NCBI GenBank assembly: GCA_023430465.1
Contig: JAEZAM010000146.1
Location: 1-46,615 of the forward strand
DNA: 46,615 bases
Direction of reading: 5' to 3'
From: Bacteroidota bacterium
GTDB lineage: Bacteria > Bacteroidota > Bacteroidia > Chitinophagales > Chitinophagaceae
A model generated the notes under the pieces. It saw nothing but the letters and a program-made list of their open reading frames with translations, was not told where the DNA came from and ran no database searches. Positions 8,129-16,497 of this stretch are shown piece after piece. Positions within the stretch are counted from its first letter, which is position 1. Every line of letters begins with the position of its first letter. The translations under genes were made by a program, and so were the position numbers.

Positions 8129-9924
8129 TGCCCTGCACCGGTTTCTTCATACAGATCCACCTGCGACGATAAAATCTCGCGATACTTTGCGAACAGTTTT
8201 GTTTTGGATATAAACCCGATGAACTTCTTATCGCTGTTGAGAACGGGCAGATACCAGCTCTGCGTCAGATCGAACTGTTTCATCACATCATGCATATCCT
8301 GCGTGTCTGAAAGTAATGCCGCGGGTTTTTTAACAAGTGAACGGACCGTAACTGTTTCCAGTTGCACAGGATCGAATATCAATTGCTTGATATCATTCAA
8401 TTCGATGATCCCGACAAAGCGGTCCTTGTTATCATGCACCGCATAGATGTTCTTTTCGCTGGTCTTTACAGTTTCGACTAATTCGCGCAACCGACCTTCC
8501 ACATTTATGCTGGCATATTTATCCTGGAGTATTTCTGTAAGTTGAATAGAGGTCAGGATATTCCGTTCTTTTTTATGAGTAAAAATCTGGCCCTCCAGGG
8601 CGAGTTGTCTTGTTTCCATGGAAAATGGATTGTAACTCTTGACTATGAAGAAGGATATCGAGGACACGATCATCAGGGGAATGAATAGTTCATAGCCGTT
8701 GGTAATCTCGGCAATAAGAAAGATAGCGGAGAGCGGGCAATACATGACGCCGCTGAGCACCCCTGCCATTCCCGTGAGGCTGAAGTTGCCTTCGGGTATC
8801 TTCAACCAACCCGTGTTGTTCATCAGTTTTGAGAAGAAAAAGCCAAGATAAGCACCCGTAAAAAGTGATGGAGCAAAATTGCCCCCATTGCCACCGCTGC
8901 CAATGGTGATACCAGCCGCGAGCGGCTTAAGTAATACAATGAGCCCCGCGAACAGCACAAGTGACCATTGTTCATCCAGTAAAGAGAACAGTGCGGTGTT
9001 GTCGTTTATCCGCGCAGGCGTTCCGGACGCCACCAGTTTTACACTTTCATAACCTTCACCAAACAGAGGCGGTACAAGGAAATAGATTGCCATCAGGAAC
9101 ATACCACCCACTGCGGCTTTCAAATACGCGTTTTGTTTCCAATGATGCAGGCGTCCTTCCGCCATCTTGAAGGCCCTGGCATAATACAGAGAAATAAAAC
9201 CCGCCAGTATACCAAGCGCGATATACCAGGGCACATTGTGATAATCGAATTTTTCTTTGAGGATAAAATTGAAAAGGAACGATTCTCCCAGGATGATCTT
9301 GGAGCAAAGCGCTCCTACCACGGAAGAGATGATCAATGGGATGAAATAGCTGACGATCGTTTCTGTGAGCAAAACCTCGATGGCGAAGATGACCCCGGCA
9401 ATAGGGGCATTGAAAACTGCGGCAATACCCGCTGCTGCACCGCACCCGATGAGCAAAGTCCGTTCGCGGTAATTCAATTCACTGATGCGGGCGGTATTTG
9501 AGCCAACGGCTGAACCCGTCGCAACGATAGGCGCCTCCAGCCCGGCGGAGCCGCCAAGCCCTACCGTAAGTGCACTGGTGATCACATGCTGGTAGGTGTG
9601 TCTTAATGGAATGAAAGAAGATTTACGGGCGATCGATCGCAAAACCATGGCGATGCCCTTTTCAATATGTGACTGGAAAAATAATTTTACGATCAGCACC
9701 GTAAGCAGCAAACCAATCACCGGGAACAACAGGTAACTGAAGCGGCTGACATCGGCATCCTGGATCCAATGCTGGAGATAATGCACCAGGGTTTTTAGAA
9801 AAACAGCGGTAAGCCCGGAGAAAAGACCCACCAGGGTTGCCACCAGCATGATATATTGAACCCTTGTGAGCTTTGCCCTGAGATAATGAACGATCAATTG
9901 GTACAAAAACTTCGCTGGCCTCAT
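8125..9924 (-). CDS. ClC-family chloride channel/transporter with C-terminal CBS pair
   Basis: This is a 599-aa protein with a ClC membrane core (about 20-440) and two CBS domains (about 465-590), a regulatory module that often binds adenine nucleotides. The gating glutamate is present (Glu130 in GLEAPI, the GREGP position), and the anion-filter loop GGNFAPSLFTGA is at about 347-358. Two filter positions are unusual by eye. The GSGIP motif appears as EKGIA (about 88-92), and the position of the proton-glutamate of exchangers (E203 of E. coli ClC) is Val184 (AIEVLL). The protein could therefore be a channel or have altered coupling. It is transcribed downstream of kdsB but has its own -7 box. 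Confidence 0.92.
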   Translation of the reverse strand: MRPAKFLYQLIVHYLRAKLTRVQYIMLVATLVGLFSGLTAVFLKTLVHYLQHWIQDADVSRFSYLLFPVIGLLLTVLIVKLFFQSHIEKGIAMVLRSIARKSSFIPLRHTYQHVITSALTVGLGGSAGLEAPIVATGSAVGSNTARISELNYRERTLLIGCGAAAGIAAVFNAPIAGVIFAIEVLLTETIVSYFIPLIISSVVGALCSKIILGESFLFNFILKEKFDYHNVPWYIALGILAGFISLYYARAFKMAEGRLHHWKQNAYLKAAVGGMFLMAIYFLVPPLFGEGYESVKLVASGTPARINDNTALFSLLDEQWSLVLFAGLIVLLKPLAAGITIGSGGNGGNFAPSLFTGAYLGFFFSKLMNNTGWLKIPEGNFSLTGMAGVLSGVMYCPLSAIFLIAEITNGYELFIPLMIVSSISFFIVKSYNPFSMETRQLALEGQIFTHKKERNILTSIQLTEILQDKYASINVEGRLRELVETVKTSEKNIYAVHDNKDRFVGIIELNDIKQLIFDPVQLETVTVRSLVKKPAALLSDTQDMHDVMKQFDLTQSWYLPVLNSDKKFIGFISKTKLFAKYREILSSQVDLYEETGAGH

Positions 9925-9944
9925 AATCTGCGTTTCGTGAGGAG

Positions 9945-9952
9945 CAAAGATA
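9945..9952 (-). promoter_or_regulatory. -7 element (TATCTTTG) for the ClC gene
   Basis: On the minus strand an exact TAnnTTTG ends 20 bases before the ClC start codon, inside the 38-bp gap after kdsB. The ClC gene can therefore be transcribed independently. Confidence 0.6.
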
Positions 9953-9962
9953 GGGCGATTGA

Positions 9963-10691
9963 TCAGCGATGCCCTTCTGAAAGTAATTGCCGCGCACGTT
10001 CAAGATCCTCGGGGGTGTCGATAGCGACCGACTGAAAATCAACTTCCGCCATCCTGAGTTGTATGCCATTCTCGAGGTAACGCAGTTGTTCCAGTTTTTC
10101 TTTCATCTCCAGCCTCGCAGGCGGCCATGATGTAAAATCCAGCAGTGTTTGCTTTCTGAACCCATACACACCGATATGTAAAAAGTATGGGTGTTCTGAA
10201 GAGGCGGCGGGGTAAGGAATAACGCTACGGCTGAAATAAAGTGCGTTGTTGAATTTATCTACAACCACCTTCACACTGGAGGGGCGTTGCAGCTCCTCAT
10301 CATCTGCGATTTTCCGCATCAGAGATCCCACTTTCACAGCGGGGTCATCAAACAGCCGTACAAGTTGTTGTAGTGGTTGTTTCTGTATAAATGGTTCATC
10401 GCCCTGCACGTTAATGACCACGTCCGCATCGAGAGTGCGGACAGCTTCTGCAATGCGGTCGCTACCACTCTCATGCAGGGCCTGGCTCATCACGGCTCTG
10501 CCACCAGCCGATACAATTTCATTATAAATGATATCGCTGTCGGTAGCTACAATCACCTCGTCAAAAAGGCCTGTGGCAAGCGCAGCATCATATGTATGGC
10601 GAATAACAGGCTTGTCACCGAGCATTTGCATAAGCTTGGCAGGGAAACGGGTGGCGGCATATCGCGCCGGGATCACAGCAATCACCTTCAT
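9963..10691 (-). CDS. kdsB: 3-deoxy-manno-octulosonate cytidylyltransferase
   Basis: This 242-aa enzyme transfers CMP from CTP to Kdo, activating it for attachment to lipid A in the cytoplasm. The motifs include the N-terminal nucleotide-binding IPARYAATRFPAKL, VATDSDII, SGSDRIAEAV, INVQGDEPFI (metal/nucleotide-binding Asp) and HIGVYGFR. Length is normal (about 245 aa). It shows that the organism makes Kdo-containing LPS. A perfect -7 element ends 4 bases upstream of the ATG, which suggests a leaderless mRNA. Confidence 0.96.
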   Translation of the reverse strand: MKVIAVIPARYAATRFPAKLMQMLGDKPVIRHTYDAALATGLFDEVIVATDSDIIYNEIVSAGGRAVMSQALHESGSDRIAEAVRTLDADVVINVQGDEPFIQKQPLQQLVRLFDDPAVKVGSLMRKIADDEELQRPSSVKVVVDKFNNALYFSRSVIPYPAASSEHPYFLHIGVYGFRKQTLLDFTSWPPARLEMKEKLEQLRYLENGIQLRMAEVDFQSVAIDTPEDLERARQLLSEGHR

Positions 10692-10695
10692 TTAC

Positions 10696-10703
10696 CAAAG
10701 CTA
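10696..10703 (-). promoter_or_regulatory. -7 element (TAGCTTTG) for kdsB, at a leaderless distance
   Basis: An exact TAnnTTTG on the minus strand ends four bases before the kdsB ATG. With the usual position of this box relative to +1, transcription would begin at or very near the start codon. Confidence 0.5.
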
Positions 10704-10766
10704 AAGACCCCTGTTGAGATTATTGCAGCCGAAAATTTTTGGGAAAAATAACAGCGCCGACCGGTA

Positions 10767-11591
10767 TCATTTATCCAGCTTTTGAAAAGGCTTTTTCATG
10801 AGTGTGAGAAACTCTTCGTCCCGGTCATTATCATAGTATCGGTCGAGCCCATACCTGATCTCACCAGGCTCGAGTTTGGAAAAGGTGCGGAACATCCGGT
10901 CCCAGATAGAAAACACGGCACCGTAGTTTGTATCTGTGTATGGTTGCTTCCAATGATGGTGCACCTTGTGCATATTGGGTGAAACGAGGATAAAACTCAG
11001 CGCCTTGTCGAGTTTTCGGGGCAGGCTGATATTTGCATGCGTAAAGGCGGTAGCAATAACGACAAGCGTCTGGTAGATCATGACGCTATACATGGGTGCA
11101 CCGGAGATGAAGATCAGCAACAGGAAGAAAATCCCGCGCAACAGGCTGTCGCCGGGGTGATGCCGCAGGCCGGTTGTCACATCCACATTGTTGTCGCTGT
11201 GATGAATGAGGTGAAACCGCCAGAGCAGAGGCGTCTTATGCATCACCAGGTGCACCAGCCAGCTACTGAAATCCAGCGCCAGGACCCCGATGACAATTTT
11301 CATCAGCACCGAGGTATCAAACCACCAGGCCAGTCCAAACCGCGCATCTTCACACCAGTCTGAAAGCTTCACAATGAGTATCGCGAGAAATGTATGAATG
11401 ATGAGATGGATGACAGTGAATCCAAAATTCACGGCGGCATGACGAAACTTGGTTTTTTTGTAAGCCAGGGGAATGAGCGGTATAGCACCTTCGATGATCC
11501 AGAAGATCATCAGTCCCCCCACAAGTATAGCCATCCGCTCCAGTGGCCGTTGTTCCAGCGTTGAAAAATAATCCAGGATCGTTTCCCACAT
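10767..11591 (-). CDS. Sterol desaturase/fatty acid hydroxylase superfamily protein
   Basis: This 274-aa membrane protein carries the diiron histidine clusters of the superfamily: HLVMH, HLIHH and HKVHHH, with a further conserved HHPGD. It has about four hydrophobic segments in the first 180 residues. The family uses O2 to hydroxylate or desaturate lipid substrates at the membrane; the substrate here cannot be told. An upstream in-frame TTG (11600) is possible, but the ATG at 11591 is preferred. It lies 100 bp downstream of the DUF2007/zinc-ribbon gene on the same strand. Confidence 0.88.
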   Translation of the reverse strand: MWETILDYFSTLEQRPLERMAILVGGLMIFWIIEGAIPLIPLAYKKTKFRHAAVNFGFTVIHLIIHTFLAILIVKLSDWCEDARFGLAWWFDTSVLMKIVIGVLALDFSSWLVHLVMHKTPLLWRFHLIHHSDNNVDVTTGLRHHPGDSLLRGIFFLLLIFISGAPMYSVMIYQTLVVIATAFTHANISLPRKLDKALSFILVSPNMHKVHHHWKQPYTDTNYGAVFSIWDRMFRTFSKLEPGEIRYGLDRYYDNDRDEEFLTLMKKPFQKLDK

Positions 11592-11700
11592 AACAGGCAA
11601 TTCAGATTGAAGAATCAGGCAGGTGTTAAGTTACTAAATTTTGCAGGGAAGAAAAAGCGGTCGTTGCATGGCTGCCGGACATTTAACTATCTGGTGGCGA

Positions 11701-12171
11701 CTATTGTTCTGCAGGGGCAGCCGGGTCTTCAGGTATTGTTATCGGTTCCTCGAATTCGGCCTCGCAGTCGAAACATTTGTAATTCTTTTTTACACCGATA
11801 GCAAAATTTCCCAGCAAGGTGCCTGCAATGCCTGAAATCCAGTTGGATAATTTCCGGGGCGATGTAATCTGGAGGATATTGTGCGAGCGGCATTGGGGAC
11901 ATGCCTGGGAGGCTTTGTGATCCGCCTCAATCCTATGCAGGATCTCTTTAGCCCGTTCCGCCTGCTGCACGAGGACCATCAGCTTGATACCGCCAACGGC
12001 ATTGCCCAGGATCGGGTCTATGGTCACTGTATTCTCGTCTTTAAGCCAGCAGTTAATGCCTTCTTCTTCCATCCTGCCCAATGCAATGTGCGCCTGCACG
12101 TAGTTGTCGAAGGCAATCAGCGGAATGTATTCCCGGTAGGCAGAACTTTCTTCATCGTGTGCCGTTTGCAT
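11701..12171 (-). CDS. DUF2007 domain protein with C-terminal zinc ribbon
   Basis: This 156-aa protein starts with a DUF2007-type domain (about 15-80: YIPLIAFDNYVQAHIALGRMEEEGI..., ending near VLVQQAERAKEIL). It continues into a treble-clef or ribbon with CPQC and CFDC about 40 residues apart. A short hydrophobic stretch (ISGIAGTLLGNFAIGV) lies between the two Cys pairs. DUF2007 is annotated as a putative signal-transducing domain and has a ferredoxin-like fold; no activity is established. TACCTTTC, one base off the -7 consensus, ends 3 bases before the ATG. The protein has an acidic, Pro/Ala-rich tail. Confidence 0.78.
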   Translation of the reverse strand: MQTAHDEESSAYREYIPLIAFDNYVQAHIALGRMEEEGINCWLKDENTVTIDPILGNAVGGIKLMVLVQQAERAKEILHRIEADHKASQACPQCRSHNILQITSPRKLSNWISGIAGTLLGNFAIGVKKNYKCFDCEAEFEEPITIPEDPAAPAEQ

Positions 12172-12214
12172 CCTGAAAGGTACTGCAGAACGATTGCTAT
12201 CTCATTTCCCGAAA

Positions 12215-12241
12215 TAAAAAAATCCCGCTGCGGGCGGGATT
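12215..12241 (-). terminator. Rho-independent terminator of dnaN
   Basis: Read on the minus strand, AATCCCGC pairs with GCGGGATT around a 5-base loop and is followed by a run of T. It lies about 20 bases past the dnaN stop codon. Confidence 0.85.
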
Positions 12242-12261
12242 CAGTCTTTTATTTAAGCAGC

Positions 12262-13377
12262 TTACTGATTCAGCATGAGAGGCATTACCAGCATCAGGAG
12301 TTGTTCATTTTCCACCTGCTCGGTTGGTTTGATAAGGCCGGCTTTTGTTGGTGTCGACAGTTCCACGTTTACTTCATCCCCATCGGCGGCATTGAGCATT
12401 TCGATCAGGAATTTTGCGTTGAAGGCGATCACCAGGTCTTCGCCATTGTACTGGCATTTCATGCGCTCATTCCCTTCAAAGCTGAAGTCCACATCCTGCG
12501 CGGCGAGCTGCAGCTCACTTCCGCTGATGTTCAGTGCTACCTGGTTGGTGCTTTTGTTACTAAAAATGCTGACGCGGCGAAGTGCGCTCTGGAAATCGCT
12601 TTTGTTGACGGTAAGGCGGTAAGGATTATCTGCGGGAATAACCACCTTATAATCCGGGAACCGCGCATCGATAAGCCGGCAGCTCATCTGGGTGGTGCCA
12701 TGCTTTACAAAAAGATGGTTGGAATTATAGCTGATGGTCAGTTCATCTTCATTGAATGGTATGGCTGCTTTCAACAGGTTCAGCGGTTTCCGCGGAACAA
12801 TAAAGCTGTCGGGACGCGGGCAACTCACTTCGGTGCGTTTGTAGCGCACCAGGCGATGTGCATCGGTGGCCACGCATTGCATGCCACTCTTATCCAGCTC
12901 AAAGAAAACCCCGGTCATGGCAGGGCGAAGATCATCGTTGCTGGTCGCGAACAGCGTTTTATTGATAGCGGTCACGAGTGCGCTGGCGGAAATTGTAAAG
13001 GACGTTGTGTCATCTGCTGCCGGCTCTTTGGGGAAATTATCCGGGTTTTCTCCCATCACCTTGTATTTACCGTTATCGCTGGTGATCTCTACGCCAAAAT
13101 TCTTGTCGATATTGAACGTCAGCGGTTGATCGGGCAGATTTTTAAGTGAATCCAGGAGGATCTTGGCGGGGATACAGACCTTGCCGCTGTCCTTGGCTTC
13201 AATGTCAAGCTGGATCCGCATGACGGTTTCCAGGTCGGTAGCCACCACGGTGAGTTTATTCTTCTCTACTTCAAAAAGGAAATCTTCCAGGATCGGAAGC
13301 ACGGTATTTGCGTTGATCACACCGGCTATGTGCTGCAATTGTTTAAGCAGCGAGGAAGAGGACACAATAAACTTCAT
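12262..13377 (-). CDS. dnaN: DNA polymerase III beta sliding clamp
   Basis: This 371-aa protein forms the ring-shaped dimer that tethers replicative polymerase and repair factors to DNA. Three clamp domains of about 120 residues are visible. Recognisable segments include the start MKFIVSSSSLLKQLQHIAGV, NTVLPILEDF, VATDLETVMRI, FVATDAHRLVRYKR-type CVATDAHRLVRYK, and the C-terminal LLMLVMPLMLNQ, the family's hallmark 'vMPMRL' end. Length is typical. dnaA is not adjacent in this window, so no origin is implied. It is transcribed alone on the minus strand, with a terminator. Confidence 0.97.
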   Translation of the reverse strand: MKFIVSSSSLLKQLQHIAGVINANTVLPILEDFLFEVEKNKLTVVATDLETVMRIQLDIEAKDSGKVCIPAKILLDSLKNLPDQPLTFNIDKNFGVEITSDNGKYKVMGENPDNFPKEPAADDTTSFTISASALVTAINKTLFATSNDDLRPAMTGVFFELDKSGMQCVATDAHRLVRYKRTEVSCPRPDSFIVPRKPLNLLKAAIPFNEDELTISYNSNHLFVKHGTTQMSCRLIDARFPDYKVVIPADNPYRLTVNKSDFQSALRRVSIFSNKSTNQVALNISGSELQLAAQDVDFSFEGNERMKCQYNGEDLVIAFNAKFLIEMLNAADGDEVNVELSTPTKAGLIKPTEQVENEQLLMLVMPLMLNQ

Positions 13378-13527
13378 ATAAAAATTTGAGTGAGGCGAAA
13401 CTACTGATTTTTGACATATTGCGGTACTGAATAAGACGGGCCCGGAGCAAATAAAAACCGGTGATGAGGGGGGCGCTCGTTTTCCCGTTCTTTATTATCT
13501 TTCCTTTTTTCAACAAATTCAATATAA

Positions 13528-14847
13528 ATGTTCGAGCGACTTTTCGGGTGGGGTAAAAAGAGAGAAGAACCGGCAGCCACTATTCCTTTCGGCCGATACT
13601 CGGACAATAACAAACCCGTGGCCAAGGTGAACCGCTGGACGGATGCGGAAAACCTTTTCAAGGAAAAGCGGTATCCTGAAGGCATTGATGCCTTCTTTGA
13701 TTACCTGCGGGATGACACCTCCGGCAATGTCACTTACCGGCGCACAGGTGATGCCGGTGAATTCGAATTTTACCAGGGTTCCAGGATTGTGCGGGGCAGC
13801 TTTGATACAGAGCGGGTCAGCGCCGAAGTCACCCTGGCCAGGATGCCCCAACCCTCCGTGCCGGTGATGAGAAGATTACTGGAGATGAATTTCAGTCTTT
13901 ATTACTCCCGGTTTGCATTGGACCAGGACCGGCTTTGTATGCGATTCGACACGAACATTGCAGCGGCGAACCCCAGCAAACTGTACTATGGACTAAAGGA
14001 GTTGTCCACCAAGGCAGACAAACAGGATGATCTCCTCTTGCAGGATTTCAGCACCCTGCAGACGATGGATAATGAACACATCAGCCCCATTCCAGATAGC
14101 GAGAAAGAGGTGAAATACCGGTATCTACAGCAATGGATCACCCAAACCCTCGATGTAGTAGGAACGCTGGATGCAGACAAGTTTTCAGGGGGGATTGCGT
14201 ACATGTTGCTATCCCTTCTTTACCGAATTGATTATCTCATCACTCCCGAGGGAAAACTTTTACATGACCTGGAAAAAATAGCAGGTATCTACTTCCGCAA
14301 GGATGAACGGCCTGCGGTGGAAAAGAACCGTGATATGGTGGAAGAGTTCAGGAAATTGCAGCTCAAATCCAAAGAAGAAGTATTCACCAATCTTTTCCGG
14401 TCACGGTATACTTTTTCAATCGTCGCGCCACAAAGCTACAAGGCGGTGGCGGATTCCATTCATGGAGCTAATCAGAGCATGATCTGGTACCGTGACAACA
14501 ACTATCCTTTCGTGGCCACCCAGGTAACGGAGTATGGCATCGCTTATTGCCAGTATTCGTACAGCCTGCCGCGGGTGATCACTGAATTGTTCGACCTGTA
14601 TATGCACATCAATTATGCGGATTACTACAGGGAGCTGGGTTACAGGGAGAATTTTTATGACCACGCATCCGGACGATTTGATGACGACGCGATCAGGGAA
14701 AGGATCAGGAAAATACAGGAGCGATGGAAAGAGAAATATCCCAACCTGGATTTTAAAGTAAACAATCTGCGGTTTGATAACCTGGTTTTCTTTGACCAGA
14801 CATTCACCAATGAGCTGGAGTTCCTGAACATGGAAGCAGGAAAGTAA
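13528..14847 (+). CDS. Conserved protein with YbjN-like N-terminal domain, function unknown
   Basis: This is a 439-aa soluble protein with no signal peptide or membrane segment. After a charged N-terminus, residues of about 36-165 resemble the YbjN / type III secretion chaperone-like fold (DAENLFKEKRYPEGIDAFFDYL, then a beta-rich stretch ending LDQDRLCMRFDTNI). The remaining about 270 residues are helical with many aromatic residues and are not recognised. The gene is first in an apparent operon with a protease gene that also ends in a YbjN-like domain (41-bp gap) and with recX. TATCTTTC (13496-13503), one base off the -7 consensus, lies 24 bases upstream of the ATG. The domain call is by eye and tentative. 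Confidence 0.6.
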   Translation: MFERLFGWGKKREEPAATIPFGRYSDNNKPVAKVNRWTDAENLFKEKRYPEGIDAFFDYLRDDTSGNVTYRRTGDAGEFEFYQGSRIVRGSFDTERVSAEVTLARMPQPSVPVMRRLLEMNFSLYYSRFALDQDRLCMRFDTNIAAANPSKLYYGLKELSTKADKQDDLLLQDFSTLQTMDNEHISPIPDSEKEVKYRYLQQWITQTLDVVGTLDADKFSGGIAYMLLSLLYRIDYLITPEGKLLHDLEKIAGIYFRKDERPAVEKNRDMVEEFRKLQLKSKEEVFTNLFRSRYTFSIVAPQSYKAVADSIHGANQSMIWYRDNNYPFVATQVTEYGIAYCQYSYSLPRVITELFDLYMHINYADYYRELGYRENFYDHASGRFDDDAIRERIRKIQERWKEKYPNLDFKVNNLRFDNLVFFDQTFTNELEFLNMEAGK

Positions 14848-14888
14848 ATGAACGGATAAAGATTTAACGGAAGAAAAGCAAGCATCAA

Positions 14889-15986
14889 ATGGATCCTCAG
14901 CAAATCATAGAAAGTTACCAGAACGCCATAATACAGATCGCTACGGCGGGTGGTACGGGTACAGGTTTTTACCTCAAGGAGTACAATATCATAGTTACTA
15001 ATGATCATGTGGTTGCCGACAATGCGGAAGTGACGATCGCAGGAAAAATATTTGACAAAACGCTCTCCCGGGTATGGTATACGGACCGGAAGCATGACCT
15101 GGCATTTCTTGAAGCACCGGCCATCGATCTGCCCGAGGTGCGGCTGGGGAAATATGAGTCCATGAAAGATGGCGACTCCGTTCTTGCCATCGGGCACCCG
15201 TACGGCCTGAACTATACCGCTACCCAGGGCGTTATATCAAAGGTGGACCGGATAAGAGAGGGATTGAAATTTATACAGATAGATGCGGCCATCAACCCCG
15301 GGAACAGTGGCGGTCCGCTGGTAAACATCTCAGGCGAGGTGATCGGCGTGAATTCATTCATCATCCGGGGTGGAGATAATCTTGGTTTTGCCCTTCCGGT
15401 TAGCTATTTGCGCGAAGCGTTACAGATGTATGAGCCAAATCGTGGCCAGGCAACCACGCGTTGCTTCAGTTGCAGTTTCCTGGTCACGCAATCCAACATC
15501 GACTCAGCAAAGTATTGCCCAAGCTGCGGCACAGAAGTGAAATTGCCAGAGATACCAGAAAAAGAAATCGAGCCGGTTGGTGCTGCAAAGGTGATTGAAG
15601 AGATACTTAAAGATCTTGGGAAAAATGTGCGCCTTGCGCGTGAGGGCGCCAATCAATGGAGTGTAAAGGAAGGATCAGCCCGGATCAAGATCACTTATAA
15701 CCCCGAGAATTTTTTTATTACCGGCGACGCCTATCTCTGCCAGATGCCCGCGGATCCACAGCAGATAAAACCATTGTACCAGTTCCTCCTCCAGGAGAAT
15801 TTTCAACTAAAGGGAATGGTGTTGAGTTGCTTCAAGCAAAACATCGTACTAAGCAGCATCATGTATGATATGGATATGACCAAGGACAGCGGTGCTGCGT
15901 CATTCCGAAGCCTTTTTACCCAGGCAGATTATTACGATGACTACCTGAAGAAAGAGTACAAATGTGTGGATAGGCTGGAAGAATAG
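14889..15986 (+). CDS. HtrA-like serine protease with zinc ribbon and YbjN-like C-terminal domain
   Basis: This is a 365-aa protein with three parts. A trypsin/HtrA-type protease (about 1-180) has a complete triad: His40 in TNDHVV, Asp70 in KHDLAFL, Ser140 in NPGNSGGP. A zinc ribbon carries Cys192, Cys195, Cys210 and Cys213. A YbjN-like domain occupies about 228-365. There is no signal peptide, so the protease would act in the cytoplasm, unlike DegP/DegQ, and the usual PDZ domain is absent. The neighbour upstream carries a related YbjN-like domain, which suggests a protease/adaptor pair. The recX gene follows 11 bp later. Substrates are unknown. The protease call is firm; the C-terminal domain call is tentative. 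Confidence 0.8.
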   Translation: MDPQQIIESYQNAIIQIATAGGTGTGFYLKEYNIIVTNDHVVADNAEVTIAGKIFDKTLSRVWYTDRKHDLAFLEAPAIDLPEVRLGKYESMKDGDSVLAIGHPYGLNYTATQGVISKVDRIREGLKFIQIDAAINPGNSGGPLVNISGEVIGVNSFIIRGGDNLGFALPVSYLREALQMYEPNRGQATTRCFSCSFLVTQSNIDSAKYCPSCGTEVKLPEIPEKEIEPVGAAKVIEEILKDLGKNVRLAREGANQWSVKEGSARIKITYNPENFFITGDAYLCQMPADPQQIKPLYQFLLQENFQLKGMVLSCFKQNIVLSSIMYDMDMTKDSGAASFRSLFTQADYYDDYLKKEYKCVDRLEE

Positions 15987-15997
15987 CAGAAGTTGAT

Positions 15998-16483
15998 ATG
16001 AACAGGAAGCATCTCACACCGGCGCAGGCATTGCAAAAGCTAAAGCAGTACTGTGCTTACCAGGAACGCTCGCATAGCGATGTTTCAGGAAAGCTGTATG
16101 AACTGGGTGTTTGGAAAAAAGATCATGATGCCATCATTTCTGCATTGATAGAAGAGGATTATCTGAATGAACTGCGCTTTGCTATTGCATTTGCCGGGGG
16201 CAAATTCCGCATAAAGGAATGGGGCCGCATCAAGATCCGCTATGAATTGCAGCAAAAGAAGCTTAGCCCCTACTGTATCAACAAGGCAATGAAAGAGATC
16301 GATGACGAAACGTATCAGGCAACGTTAAAAAAACTGGCGGAGAAAAAATATCTTTCATTGAAGGGGGAGCAATACCTGAACAGGAGGAAGAAAACAATGG
16401 ATTATCTCCTCTCCCGTGGTTTTGAGCCAGCATTGATCACAGCCACGATCGATGACATTGCAGGGAAAAAAAAGACCCCCTGA
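15998..16483 (+). CDS. recX: RecX family regulatory protein
   Basis: This 161-aa all-helical protein has the RecX three-helix repeats: LTPAQALQKLKQYCAYQERSHSDV, the typical 'al...L..r.rS..El..KL' start, then IISALIEEDYLNELRFAIAF, WGRIKIRYELQQKKLS and the C-terminal YLLSRGFEPALITATI. RecX modulates RecA filament growth. recA is not in this window. The gene is last in a probable three-gene operon, and its stop codon lies inside a hairpin that also terminates the opposing gene. Confidence 0.92.
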   Translation: MNRKHLTPAQALQKLKQYCAYQERSHSDVSGKLYELGVWKKDHDAIISALIEEDYLNELRFAIAFAGGKFRIKEWGRIKIRYELQQKKLSPYCINKAMKEIDDETYQATLKKLAEKKYLSLKGEQYLNRRKKTMDYLLSRGFEPALITATIDDIAGKKKTP

Positions 16484-16492
16484 TCGGGGGTC
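16466..16492 (-). terminator. Terminator for the sugar dehydrogenase gene, overlapping the recX stop
   Basis: GACCCCC and GGGGGTC form a 7-bp stem with a 5-base loop. On the minus strand it is followed by an eight-base T run, so it is a proper terminator in that direction. On the plus strand it offers only a hairpin at the recX end. Confidence 0.8.
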
Positions 16493-16497
16493 GGTGG

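Noticed and set aside
11881..13149. Long plus-strand open frame of 422 codons
   Set aside because: It runs antisense through the DUF2007 gene and most of dnaN, both of which have clear family motifs. The translation has no recognisable domain.
12262..13377. Replication origin near dnaN
   Set aside because: There is no dnaA gene, no DnaA-box cluster seen and no AT-rich unwinding region. In Bacteroidota dnaN is often far from the origin.
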